A DNA stretch of 64,000 nt, from NCBI RefSeq assembly GCF_005281475.1, contig NZ_CP040106.1, positions 5,384,001-5,448,000 of the forward strand, in the 5' to 3' direction. The position numbers and the translations under genes were made by a program. Below the pieces are notes generated by a model. That model had not been told where the DNA came from. It searched no databases and saw only the letters and a program-made list of their open reading frames with translations. Each line of letters begins with the position of its first letter. The stretch's first letter is position 1. This stretch comes from Echinicola rosea (GTDB taxonomy: Bacteria > Bacteroidota > Bacteroidia > Cytophagales > Cyclobacteriaceae). Below, piece by piece: positions 19,925 to 29,140 of the stretch.

Positions 19925-20159
19925 ATTATCTCTATTAATATTTTAGCTTTATTAGCTTTAAAAGATGGTTACTAGTGTTCTCCAAATTGACAAAACAGTG
20001 AATCATTAATTGTCAAGGAATTAGAACTTCAATCATTGAAGATGATTATGCTCTAACCTTACGGATTTCCCCATGTTTTGATGAAGTCTTTACCAACCAA
20101 CCTGTCAATTATAAAAACTACCTGAAAAATTCAGGTAGTTTTAAACATAGGACGCCTAT
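19925..20159. other. Spacer between the two large surface-protein genes
   Basis: 235 bp holding the terminator at 20114-20142 and presumably the promoter of the 2849-residue gene on the minus strand. No protein frame was seen. Confidence 0.5.
20114..20142 (-). terminator. Intrinsic terminator after the tandem-repeat protein gene
   Basis: AAAACTACCTGAA (20114-20126) and TTCAGGTAGTTTT (20130-20142) form a perfect 13-bp stem with a 3-base loop. It lies 17 bp past the stop of the gene ending at 20160, and in the minus direction it is followed by a T-run. Confidence 0.85.
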
Positions 20160-23100
20160 TTATGGCGCTTCCACAACATACTCCACGATGATATAGTAAT
20201 CTCCCGCAGGATGAAGTGTTGTCATTGAGCCCGCCGTACCCAGGATCAGTTGCCTGGTACTATCATCATATTCGATAATATTAGTACTAATGGACCCTGT
20301 AGATTTACTGACGAAACGGACACTGATCAAAGTGGCGCCCGTCGGAATATCACTTCCTGACAAATCCACCAAATTGGTATTGCTAGCCAAGGTAATATCT
20401 GCCACTACTTCAAATACCGGCTCATTGTTCAACCATTCCTTTCCTGTGTCCTGACTGGTAGATCGGTAGTGTACCTGTTGGGATTGAACCACTGAGACAT
20501 CTGCCGAAAGGACATTTCCGCTTGCATCGGTATAAAGTATGTTTTCAACTGGAGTGGCCCCACTATTGTCCCGGGAGTTTAAATAATTATGAAATTGCAA
20601 TTCACCCGCATCATCTATTGTCAGCCTTGTACCACCGTTGGTGATAAAATTCAAAGGTTGTGCAAAGCCTGTGGTCATTCCTATATTGAATGCATCCATC
20701 GTAGGGCCATCTGCAAATAGCCGGGCGGTATTCCCAGAAAATTCTAAATTGATTTGGTTACCATCTGTATTGGAACTTCTAAGATTATCACCATTCACTT
20801 CAATTAATCCGTCTGTTCCTTGAAATCTCAACCAGTTTTCCGTACCGCTGACTGTCCTAAGTCCGGGTAGAGTCCCGTCCGTATTGTAAATATTCAAGGT
20901 AGAACTGGGCACATATAGTGCGCCATCTGTACCTGCTACAATAGTGTTCCCAGCGTCGATAGATATCAGATCCAGCGACTGTGTATTTCCATCTTCTATG
21001 GTCGTGGACAATGCTCCCCCAGAAATGCTCAGGTCAGTAATCTGTTGATTATCAGTATCAATATCATCGGCCAAATCTGCCAAGGCGAGCTGCACGGTGC
21101 CCCCTTCACTGTCCGTTAGGATCAGGTTGGTCCCGTCCTCTGTCAGACTGGCATTGGTCGTATTCGTATCGATATCCCCCAAAGCCAAGGTAACTGTCCC
21201 CCCTTCACTATCGGTCAGAATCAAGTCCGTACCGTCCTCTGTCAGACTGGAATTCGTAGTGTTCGTATCAATATCGTCGGCCAAATCTGCCAAGGCAAGC
21301 TGCACGGTACCCCCTTCACTGTCCGTTAGGATCAGGTTGGTCCCGTCCTCTGTCAGACTGGCATTGGTCGTATTCGTATCGATATCCCCCAAAGCCAAGG
21401 TAACCGTACCCCCTTCACTATCGGTCAGAATCAAGTCCGTACCGTCCTCTGTCAGACTGGAATTCGTAGTGTTCGTATCAATATCGTCGGCCAAATCTGC
21501 CAAGGCAAGCTGCACGGTGCCCCCTTCACTGTCCGTTAGGATCAGGTTGGTCCCGTCCTCTGTCAGACTGGCATTGGTCGTATTCGTATCGATATCCCCC
21601 AAAGCCAAGGTAACCGTACCCCCTTCACTATCGGTCAGAATCAAGTCCGTACCGTCCTCTGTCAGACTGGAATTCGTAGTGTTCGTATCAATATCATCAG
21701 CCAAATCTGCAAGGGCAAGCTGCACGATGCCCCCTTCACTGTCCGTTAGGATCAGGTTGGTCCCGTCCTCTGTCAGACTGGCATTGGTCGTATTCGTATC
21801 GATATCCCCCAAAGCCAAGGTAACCGTACCCCCTTCACTATCGGTCAGAATCAAGTCCGTACCGTCCTGGGTCAGACTGGAATTCGTAGTGTTCGTATCA
21901 ATATCATCGGCCAAATCTGCCAAGGCAAGCTGCACGATGCCCCCTTCACTGTCCGTCAGGATCAGGTTGGTCCCGTCCTCTGTCAGACTGGCATTGGTCG
22001 TATTCGTATCATTGTTAGCTACTATAGTATTCACTTCAGTATAAATACTACTAGAATTATCTTGCAACTCGGTCAATACATCACCAACCACATCAATGGT
22101 AATGGTATCTCCATTTGCATTGGTCAAGGTATAAGTACCATCACCATTATCTGCCAAAGTCGTGGTATTGGCATCAAAGGTAATCGTTGTCCCATCTCCT
22201 GCAGTGTGTGTAAAAGTTCCATCTCCATTATCTACTAATTCGTCACTACTTGCAGCTACAACAGTTTCTATCTCATTTATAAAGTCACTGTTACTGGTAA
22301 GTGTATTGATGAAACTGGAGTTATTAGCGATTTCATCCAATGAAACTTGAACCTTATCGCCCTCGCTGTCGGTCACCGTGAGTGAATCGTTCTCTACCGT
22401 AAAGCTGTTGTTTATCGTATTGAAATCGCTCCAGTCGATCACCTGCTCGGCACCACTGTCATCGATATAGGTAAAAGTACCATCGGTCTGGTCATAGGTC
22501 ACATTGCCAAAATCCTCCTCCAATAATTGCGTGATCTCATCTATAAATTCACTGTTGTTGGAAATCGTCGTTATGAACGCCGAATTGGCCGCCACTTCCT
22601 CTAGGGAAAGCTGTACCTTATCACCCTCGCTGTCGGTCACCGTGAGTGAATCGTTCTCTACCGTAAAGCTGTTGTTGATCGTATTGAAGTCGCTCCAGTC
22701 GATCACCTGCTCGGCACCGCTTTCATCGATATAGGTAAAAGTACCATCGGTCTGGTCATAGGTCACATTGCCGAAATCCTCCTCCAATAATTGCGTGATC
22801 TCATCTATAAATTCGCTGTTGTTGGAAATCGTCGTTATGAACGCCGAATTGGCCGCCACTTCCTCTAGGGAAAGCTGTACCTTATCGCCCTCGCTGTCGG
22901 TCACCGTGAGTGAATCGTTCTCTACCGTAAAGCTGTTGTTGATCGTATTGAAGTCGCTCCAGTCGATCACCTGCTCGGCACCGCTTTCATCGATATAGGT
23001 AAAAGTACCATCGGTCTGGTCATACGTCACATTGCCGAAATCCTCCTCCAATAATTGCGTGATCTCATCTATAAATTCGCTGTTGTTGGAAATCGTCGTT

Positions 23101-24131
23101 ATGAACGCCGAATTGGCCGCCACTTCCTCTAGGGAAAGCTGTACCTTATCGCCCTCGCTGTCGGTCACCGTGAGTGAATCGTTCTCTACCGTAAAGCTGT
23201 TGTTGATCGTATTGAAGTCGCTCCAGTCGATCACCTGCTCGGCACCGCTTTCATCGATATAGGTAAAAGTACCATCGGTCTGGTCATACGTCACATTGCC
23301 GAAATCCTCCTCCAATAATTGCGTGATCTCATCTATAAATTCACTGTTGTTGGAAATCGTCGTTATGAACGCGGAATTGCCCGCCACTTCCTCCAGGGAA
23401 AGCTGTACCTTATCACCCTCGCTGTCGGTCACCGTGAGTGAATCGTTCTCTACCGTAAAACTGTTGTTGATCGTATTGAAGTCGCTCCAGTCGATCACCT
23501 GCTCGGCACCGCTTTCATCGATATAGGTAAAAGTACCATCGGTCTGGTCATACGTCACGTTTCCGTTCCCCTGTCTTTCTAGGAGGGCCATGATCTCAGC
23601 ATAGACGTTTCCATCCTCGGAGATGTTTGTCGCAACAACAGATGGTATATCGATCATCGACTCATTGCCTTGCTCATCGGTGTAGGTAAATGTACCATTA
23701 CCGTTGTTCTCCAAGGTAGAAACCGTCTCATCGAGCAGCTCACTTATATCCAACGGGACCAAATCTCCGTTTTCGTCGTTGTAGTAAAACCGATCAGCTT
23801 CTTGGTCATAGACAAGCATGTTATTGGATGCGGGGCTTCCCCCGCTCCAGGCAAGCCGTCTCCACTTCCCGTCATACCAATAATAATATCCTGGGACAAT
23901 CATGTCATTATCGGTAATATTGAACACCAATAGGCTTTCTACGTTACCATCGGTGATCGTACTCTCATCTGTAATGTCCTCTAGGGCCACCTGCGGGATC
24001 AGGATCCCACGGTCCGAAGCTACCACTTCCAGTTGGGAAGACATGTTCGGATCTTCGGTACCTATTCCAACCTGAGCCATGGCCGTACTTCCCATGACCA
24101 AACAAAAGGCTAAAAGTATTACTCTTTTCAT
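20160..24131 (-). CDS. Tandem-repeat surface protein with tail-fibre-like ends
   Basis: About 1323 residues from ATG 24131 (MKRVILLAFC signal peptide; ATG 24140 also possible). The N-terminus carries the VGIGTEDPNMSSQLEV...GILIPQVAL motif typical of Bacteroidota fibre-like proteins, then YYYWYDGKWRRL. The middle has five copies of an 88-residue repeat (about residues 190-630) and then about nine half-units of a 35-residue repeat rich in Asp, Thr, Asn and Gly (about 705-1025). The C-terminal 300 residues (LRTVSGTENWLRF onward) resemble the non-repetitive tail of such fibres. The repeats are likely to form an extended stalk. The gene lies 82 bp after the CHU_C gene on the same strand. Repeat number can change by recombination, so stalk length may vary. 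Confidence 0.8.
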   Translation of the reverse strand: MKRVILLAFCLVMGSTAMAQVGIGTEDPNMSSQLEVVASDRGILIPQVALEDITDESTITDGNVESLLVFNITDNDMIVPGYYYWYDGKWRRLAWSGGSPASNNMLVYDQEADRFYYNDENGDLVPLDISELLDETVSTLENNGNGTFTYTDEQGNESMIDIPSVVATNISEDGNVYAEIMALLERQGNGNVTYDQTDGTFTYIDESGAEQVIDWSDFNTINNSFTVENDSLTVTDSEGDKVQLSLEEVAGNSAFITTISNNSEFIDEITQLLEEDFGNVTYDQTDGTFTYIDESGAEQVIDWSDFNTINNSFTVENDSLTVTDSEGDKVQLSLEEVAANSAFITTISNNSEFIDEITQLLEEDFGNVTYDQTDGTFTYIDESGAEQVIDWSDFNTINNSFTVENDSLTVTDSEGDKVQLSLEEVAANSAFITTISNNSEFIDEITQLLEEDFGNVTYDQTDGTFTYIDESGAEQVIDWSDFNTINNSFTVENDSLTVTDSEGDKVQLSLEEVAANSAFITTISNNSEFIDEITQLLEEDFGNVTYDQTDGTFTYIDDSGAEQVIDWSDFNTINNSFTVENDSLTVTDSEGDKVQVSLDEIANNSSFINTLTSNSDFINEIETVVAASSDELVDNGDGTFTHTAGDGTTITFDANTTTLADNGDGTYTLTNANGDTITIDVVGDVLTELQDNSSSIYTEVNTIVANNDTNTTNASLTEDGTNLILTDSEGGIVQLALADLADDIDTNTTNSSLTQDGTDLILTDSEGGTVTLALGDIDTNTTNASLTEDGTNLILTDSEGGIVQLALADLADDIDTNTTNSSLTEDGTDLILTDSEGGTVTLALGDIDTNTTNASLTEDGTNLILTDSEGGTVQLALADLADDIDTNTTNSSLTEDGTDLILTDSEGGTVTLALGDIDTNTTNASLTEDGTNLILTDSEGGTVQLALADLADDIDTNTTNSSLTEDGTDLILTDSEGGTVTLALGDIDTNTTNASLTEDGTNLILTDSEGGTVQLALADLADDIDTDNQQITDLSISGGALSTTIEDGNTQSLDLISIDAGNTIVAGTDGALYVPSSTLNIYNTDGTLPGLRTVSGTENWLRFQGTDGLIEVNGDNLRSSNTDGNQINLEFSGNTARLFADGPTMDAFNIGMTTGFAQPLNFITNGGTRLTIDDAGELQFHNYLNSRDNSGATPVENILYTDASGNVLSADVSVVQSQQVHYRSTSQDTGKEWLNNEPVFEVVADITLASNTNLVDLSGSDIPTGATLISVRFVSKSTGSISTNIIEYDDSTRQLILGTAGSMTTLHPAGDYYIIVEYVVEAP
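21055..22009. repeat. 210-bp tandem repeat array (about 4.5 units)
   Basis: Nearly identical 210-bp units recur with exact period: the word TGCACGGTGC or a one-base variant falls at 21091, 21301, 21511, 21721 and 21931. Each unit encodes two 35-residue half-repeats (NTTNASLTEDGTNLILTDSE type). The array lies inside the tandem-repeat surface protein. Confidence 0.95.
22242..23561. repeat. 264-bp tandem repeat array (5 units)
   Basis: Five units of 264 bp (88 codons) start on the minus strand at 23561, 23297, 23033, 22769 and 22505, each opening with NVTYDQTDGTFTYID. The middle units differ by only a few bases, the outer ones more (the last changes to DDSG and ANNSSF), as expected from recent internal duplication. 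Confidence 0.95.
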
Positions 24132-24222
24132 AGCTATCATTCTTTAAAATTTATTGACCAACTGAGTTCCTTTATTTTATAATGACAGAAAAGTTCAATG
24201 CACGAGCATTCCTTCCCCTGTC

Positions 24223-25809
24223 TCATTCCTTTATTACCTGTATCCATCCTTTAAATTCCTTTTCCTCTCCACTGGGCTCAGTGACTTCCAGAATGTAGAA
24301 ATAGGTACCTGCGATAAGTCCACTTGCATTCCAGTCATTTTGATAATTTTCTACGTCAAGTACCTCATCATTCCATCGATTAAGGATCACTATCCTGTTA
24401 CTGGTAAACCTATTGAGACCACGTATCTCAAATAAATCGTTATCCCCGTCGTCATTTGGAGTGATCACATTGGGAATAAAGAAGGCATTAATGTTGTTTT
24501 CATCGGTGGCGGCATTGTCCGAAGGATCACCATCCTCTTCAGAGGATCCTACCTCGGCATAATTTGTGATTGGACCGGCATTACCTGCAGTTACCCGAAG
24601 CTTGATTATCATCTCGTCCCCGGCCCTGAACAGTGGGACACTCCAAGTCAGTACCTGACCCATGGCTTCCATATCCCATTCCAGCAGCCCAAAGGCCGAT
24701 TCCACTTCCATACTTTCATATTCCACCCCATTGGGCAGGTTGTCCACTATTACTACATTAGAAGCATCCACCCCACCATTGTTCTGTACCCTGATTTCAT
24801 ATTCAAATACATCCCCTTCATAAACAGATGCTTCGAACGAGGTCTTTGATATCGACATATTGGTCATATTAGCCGACATCACTGCCAGAGTAAATATGCC
24901 ATCATCCTCCAAAGGGTCAGGTGTTGTCACCGTTTGGCTATTACCGTCCACATCCCCGCCTAAGTTGGTCCACAACGATTCCCCCTCGTCCCATTTTGCC
25001 ACCACGATATCACTGGTTACTCCCAAAATAAAAGCAGGGGTTGTGACATCTCGCCAAGAAAGGGTCAGACGGACATCGTCATTATCATTACCATTCTCCA
25101 GGAACAGCTCCCAATATTCCGCATCGTCAATCAGCTCTAAACCTTCCTCTTTTTGTTCCCTAGGATATGATCCGTCGGGATCTTCAAAAAAGTATTTGGT
25201 ATGGAATTCAACATCGGAGTCAGAAGGTGCTGATATTCCTGCAAACCTGAAAAAACCACCATCACCGACAGGGTAATCAAAATCCTCATCTCCTCTTTTT
25301 TCGACATAACCGTCCACATGGCTGGCATCTGACGCTCCTTCATAGGTACTGCCACGCTCAAAAAGCACTAGTCCGCCATTTCCATCGGAAAGAACCACCC
25401 CGTCCACAAACCTGGAAACCCCGGAAATACTGATGTCGCCGGAAAGATGAAAGGCATTTTGGTGATTGGGATTTTCAAAAAGCACATTGTTGAGATTTGA
25501 TATTTGACTACCACTGATATCCTGAACACCGTTTTTTCCTACAAATCGGGTATTCCCCTCATCCCCCTGACTAAAAGTCACTTCTCCATCATTGTTAAAA
25601 TGAGCATACAGGTACAGGTCCCCATCATTGAGCAACTTTCCCGTTTCGGTATTGTTCAAATCAAAATTACTGGACACCACTGTTCCGCGCTTAATACTCA
25701 TAGTACCCTTGTTCACCGTCTGGGCCGACACACCGGCTCCGGAAACCATTGCCAGAACCGTCAAAAGGAAAAATGATTCCCTCAATAAAAATTGTCCACG
25801 TTGTCTCAT
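24223..25809 (-). CDS. DUF11/CHU_C surface protein (type B T9SS sorting domain)
   Basis: 528 residues: signal peptide (about 1-29), a beta-rich N-terminal part, a DUF11-like Ig fold (about 315-435, VYEGDVFEYEIRVQNNG, VIVDNLPNGVEYESM) and a C-terminal CHU_C gliding-motility-associated domain (about 445-528, FIPNVITPNDDGDNDLFEI, ending KGWIQVIKE). This C-terminal domain is the type B signal for export by the type IX secretion system, whose substrates often depend on a neighbouring PorP/SprF protein, as here. The start overlaps the stop of the upstream OmpA gene by 4 bp, so translation is probably coupled. Confidence 0.9.
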   Translation of the reverse strand: MRQRGQFLLRESFFLLTVLAMVSGAGVSAQTVNKGTMSIKRGTVVSSNFDLNNTETGKLLNDGDLYLYAHFNNDGEVTFSQGDEGNTRFVGKNGVQDISGSQISNLNNVLFENPNHQNAFHLSGDISISGVSRFVDGVVLSDGNGGLVLFERGSTYEGASDASHVDGYVEKRGDEDFDYPVGDGGFFRFAGISAPSDSDVEFHTKYFFEDPDGSYPREQKEEGLELIDDAEYWELFLENGNDNDDVRLTLSWRDVTTPAFILGVTSDIVVAKWDEGESLWTNLGGDVDGNSQTVTTPDPLEDDGIFTLAVMSANMTNMSISKTSFEASVYEGDVFEYEIRVQNNGGVDASNVVIVDNLPNGVEYESMEVESAFGLLEWDMEAMGQVLTWSVPLFRAGDEMIIKLRVTAGNAGPITNYAEVGSSEEDGDPSDNAATDENNINAFFIPNVITPNDDGDNDLFEIRGLNRFTSNRIVILNRWNDEVLDVENYQNDWNASGLIAGTYFYILEVTEPSGEEKEFKGWIQVIKE

Positions 25810-28160
25810 TGTTTCACCTTGATTTCAGTTCTTCTGTTCAATTGATGGATTTCTTCACTGCAGGGGATATCCTTGCAATCCTCTACTGGGGAAGATTCGC
25901 CGAGTCCGGAATAATCCAGTCGGCCTTTGTTTATCCCTCTGTCGATCAGGTATTGGGCCACTGTCCCCGCCCGCTCTTCCGACAGCTCCTTATTGTAGGC
26001 TTCGCTTCCTCTGATATCAGTATGCCCTTGGAGCTCCAAGCGGAGGTCATCATTATTTTCAAGTAACAGGACCAATCGCTCCAGTTCCATTTTGTCTTCA
26101 ACCCGGAGGTCAGTCCTGTCAAAATCGAAGTGGACCATAGGAACACCTGTATACTCTTCGATCATCTGCATGGGCTGCAGCTTATTACACCAATCTTCCG
26201 GCAACATGCCACCGGGAACGGTCATGCCCTCTTCAATTTCCAATGAGATGACCAGTTCGGTCCTCCTGTTGAGTTGGTGCAGTCCTTCGGGGCAATGGTC
26301 ACCATCCGCACAATCGTTTACCAATTGTTCTTCCCCGTGCCATTCGGCAGCTATTCTTGCCGCATCCACGCCTCTGCCCACAAGGCTGGCCTTTACATTT
26401 TCGGCTCTTTGCCTACTCAGCTCCACATTATATTGTCTTGACGCCCTGGAGTCGGTGTGCGCTGAGACCTTGATACGCAGGAAGGGATATTCCTTGAGCA
26501 GCTTAGAAGCCCTGTCCAAAATCTTGGAGGCATCTTCCCTTATGGAACTCTTGTCAAGATCATAATAGATGATATCGACATATACCGTCCTATTATCCGG
26601 TACGGGCACAAGCCTGTATTCCCTTTCAATGGTCCCCGGTTCGGTTCCCTTGGTGGTAATATCAAGGTCTTCGACACTGAAATATCCTTTCTTGGTCAGT
26701 TCAAGTTCATATTCGGTATTACCGGAAAGGACCCCACTATAAACCCCTTCATCCTCCTGTGCCATTTCCACCTGTTCGCCCTGTTCGTTTTGGACCATAA
26801 GCCTGGCCCCTTTCACGGGAAGCCCGTTGCAGTCCACTGTACTGACCACCAGCTTCCTCAGGGCCCGGGCCACCTGCCGGTAGATATTGTCCAGTCCTGA
26901 ATCTCCTCTTCTGTTGGAGCTCAAGTAAATCTCATTGTCCGGATATTGACGGTAGGCAAAATCATCCTTGCTTGAATTATAGGGCTCATCCAAAGGGGCA
27001 ATATCAGAGAAACTCCCTTCCTGTAGATCCACTTGGTAGACATCCAGTCCTCCATGGCCCTGGTGTCCGTTGGAGGCAAAAAAGAATTTGTCCGAATCCA
27101 CAAAGGGATCTCTTTCGTCACCCGCAGAATTGACGGGCTCCCCTACATTTACTGGCTCACCGAATTCAAAATCACCGGAATACCCTACATAGTAGATATC
27201 ATATCCGCCATGTCCACCTTCCATGTCCGAAGCAAAATATAGCCGTTCGGCAGATTGGTCCACAAAGGGCGTCACCATTCCATGTTCAAGTGTGCTGTTG
27301 AAGGGAAAGGATTTGATATTGGCTACTTTGTCCCCCTGCAGCTCTCCGTAAAAAATCTCCGGGCTGACCGTGAACGTTCTTTTCTGCTTGGCTTTTCTGA
27401 TGCTCCGTGTAGCCGAGAAAAACAAATACTCCTTGCCCTCTGCCTTGACAATGGACGGGTCACTTACATTTAAAAAGTCATCCCTGTCCATCTGCAGTTG
27501 GATAATCGCTCCATTCGGATCTTTCTTGTAAATTTTCAGGTATTCCCTCCCCGTCCAGTCCGAAAATTCCTTGTCGTACAGTTGGTTCCTGGCATCGAAC
27601 CGGATTCCCGGAAATGACTTTTCTTGGGCTTTAGTGTCCCTGTCGGAAACAAAATAGAGGTTCCCTTCTCCATCCCTTGCCCCCATAAAATCAGCGGCAC
27701 TTAAGGTATTAAGCTCTGCCGCCAGCTCCAGTTGATCCTCTTCGGCCTTGTCACTGACTGTCCGGTACATCAACAGGTCCAGGGGATCCATATTTGAAGG
27801 ATCAAGACCGAGCTGCCTTAGTTTTTTCAGTGCGTCGTCCTCCTTTCCCACTGCATAGGAAGACTTCAAATAATTTTCTGCATCATCAACAGATGGGTTT
27901 TCTCCAATTTCCATAGCCTTTCCCCACCATTCATAGGCTTTTGCATAATTATTCGATTTGGCATAACATTCGGCAGCTCCTTTTGCAGAGCGATAAGTCT
28001 TCCTTCTTTCAAATGCTCTGGTATAACCTTCCACTGCCTGAGCATAATTTGCCAGGGCAGATTGTTCATCTGCATACCTTAACAATGCATTTTGACCATT
28101 TGTGGTGCTCCAAAATGCGCAGGACAGAAAAAGTGTCAACAAAAGGGTATAATTCTTCAT
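25806..28160 (-). CDS. PD40-repeat protein with two OmpA domains
   Basis: About 784 residues from ATG 28160 (MKNYTLLLTLFLSCAFW signal); ATG 28175 would overlap the upstream gene. Order: TPR-like helices (about 25-150), PD40/WD40-like propeller repeats with FVSDRD, LYFASDMEGGHGGYD, FFFASNGHQGHGGLD and LSSNRRGDSGLDN (about 165-430), a carboxypeptidase-regulatory-like sandwich (about 435-510), then two OmpA peptidoglycan-binding domains (about 520-640 and 675-784) with AHTDSR...LSRQRA and GHTDIRG...LSEERA. OmpA/PD40 proteins next to PorP/SprF are common T9SS accessories that tie the apparatus to peptidoglycan. Two OmpA domains in one chain are unusual. Confidence 0.88.
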   Translation of the reverse strand: MKNYTLLLTLFLSCAFWSTTNGQNALLRYADEQSALANYAQAVEGYTRAFERRKTYRSAKGAAECYAKSNNYAKAYEWWGKAMEIGENPSVDDAENYLKSSYAVGKEDDALKKLRQLGLDPSNMDPLDLLMYRTVSDKAEEDQLELAAELNTLSAADFMGARDGEGNLYFVSDRDTKAQEKSFPGIRFDARNQLYDKEFSDWTGREYLKIYKKDPNGAIIQLQMDRDDFLNVSDPSIVKAEGKEYLFFSATRSIRKAKQKRTFTVSPEIFYGELQGDKVANIKSFPFNSTLEHGMVTPFVDQSAERLYFASDMEGGHGGYDIYYVGYSGDFEFGEPVNVGEPVNSAGDERDPFVDSDKFFFASNGHQGHGGLDVYQVDLQEGSFSDIAPLDEPYNSSKDDFAYRQYPDNEIYLSSNRRGDSGLDNIYRQVARALRKLVVSTVDCNGLPVKGARLMVQNEQGEQVEMAQEDEGVYSGVLSGNTEYELELTKKGYFSVEDLDITTKGTEPGTIEREYRLVPVPDNRTVYVDIIYYDLDKSSIREDASKILDRASKLLKEYPFLRIKVSAHTDSRASRQYNVELSRQRAENVKASLVGRGVDAARIAAEWHGEEQLVNDCADGDHCPEGLHQLNRRTELVISLEIEEGMTVPGGMLPEDWCNKLQPMQMIEEYTGVPMVHFDFDRTDLRVEDKMELERLVLLLENNDDLRLELQGHTDIRGSEAYNKELSEERAGTVAQYLIDRGINKGRLDYSGLGESSPVEDCKDIPCSEEIHQLNRRTEIKVKQ

Positions 28161-28165
28161 CATCT

Positions 28166-29140
28166 TTAGAACCATCTTTGATTTCTCATCCTGGCTTTAC
28201 GGGGAGACAGGTAATACCCCAGAGATATCTCATGTGAATTGTGCCGCATCCCTGAAAGAACATTCAAGTTCTGGTCATAGGCATATCCTATCCTCAGATC
28301 GGGAGTGGCAAAGACCTCAAGGATCAACGCCAAGGCATTCCTATTGGACAGCCTTTCATCAAGATTATTTTTCCACCATTTTACGTTAGACCGGAAGGAG
28401 CCTCCAAGCCATAGCCGCTCATGGAAAAGAAACATGGCATTCAGGTCAAAATTGGTCGGAGCCCCTTTTACCTCTTTTACAAGAATTGATGGTTTGAATT
28501 TCACTGCTTCGCTCAAAGGCAAAAGGGTGCCGGCGGTGAAATAATAATGGAAGTCGTGGTAGGCCAGGGCGATGTCCTCTCTCTTGACCTGTTTTTTCCC
28601 AATCATGTTATAGGCACTTAACCCAATATAGAAATCACTTGTGTTGAAAAATATCCCCGCATTCATATTAGGAGTGTACAGGTTGGTTATCCCATCTGAC
28701 AATACATCATCAGGATAATCATTGGGATCAAGCATGGAATGGTCCAAGGCATATTCGGAAACGCCCGCACTTACACCAATCCCCAAAAACGACTCATGAC
28801 CCGTCTGGATCCGGTAGGCATATGTCAACAGCCCGCCTGTCGTGCGTGCAGCGCCAAGCTCATCATTAAGGAAGAGTACGCCAAAACCCATTGTTCCCTC
28901 ATTTGCACTGAAATCGGCTGATACTGAAAGTGTTTTGGGCGCACCTGGAAAGTTGGTCCACTGGGAACGATACGTCGCTTGTATATAGCCTTCCTGCTTG
29001 TACCCTGCATACCCAGGATTAATATGCATGCCATTGAAAATATACTGGCTAAATTGTGGGAGTTGTTGCCCGTGACTATTACAAACAACTAGAAAAACTC
29101 CTGCAAACATCAAAAAAAAGAATCTTAAATATGTTTTCAT
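28166..29140 (-). CDS. PorP/SprF-family type IX secretion outer-membrane protein
   Basis: 324 residues with a signal peptide (about 1-24) and the family hallmarks: QLPQFSQYIFNGMHINPGYA near the N-terminus, YRSQWTNFPGAPKT, and a C-terminal HEISLGYYLSPRK. SprF of the gliding bacteria binds the type B domain of the adhesin SprB and is needed for its export; genes of this family are usually paired with one CHU_C protein. Here that partner is the gene at 24223-25809, with the OmpA protein between. It heads the minus-strand operon, preceded by about 1 kb of gene-free DNA. Confidence 0.92.
   Translation of the reverse strand: MKTYLRFFFLMFAGVFLVVCNSHGQQLPQFSQYIFNGMHINPGYAGYKQEGYIQATYRSQWTNFPGAPKTLSVSADFSANEGTMGFGVLFLNDELGAARTTGGLLTYAYRIQTGHESFLGIGVSAGVSEYALDHSMLDPNDYPDDVLSDGITNLYTPNMNAGIFFNTSDFYIGLSAYNMIGKKQVKREDIALAYHDFHYYFTAGTLLPLSEAVKFKPSILVKEVKGAPTNFDLNAMFLFHERLWLGGSFRSNVKWWKNNLDERLSNRNALALILEVFATPDLRIGYAYDQNLNVLSGMRHNSHEISLGYYLSPRKARMRNQRWF

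Noticed and set aside
21097..22044. 315-codon plus-strand frame across the tandem repeats, and four 76-codon frames at 22504-23526
   Set aside because: Antisense shadows of the repeat protein; the exact period that is a multiple of three keeps them open.
21055..23561. CRISPR-like regular repeats
   Set aside because: Units of 210 and 264 bp without spacers, in frame within a coding gene; no cas genes.
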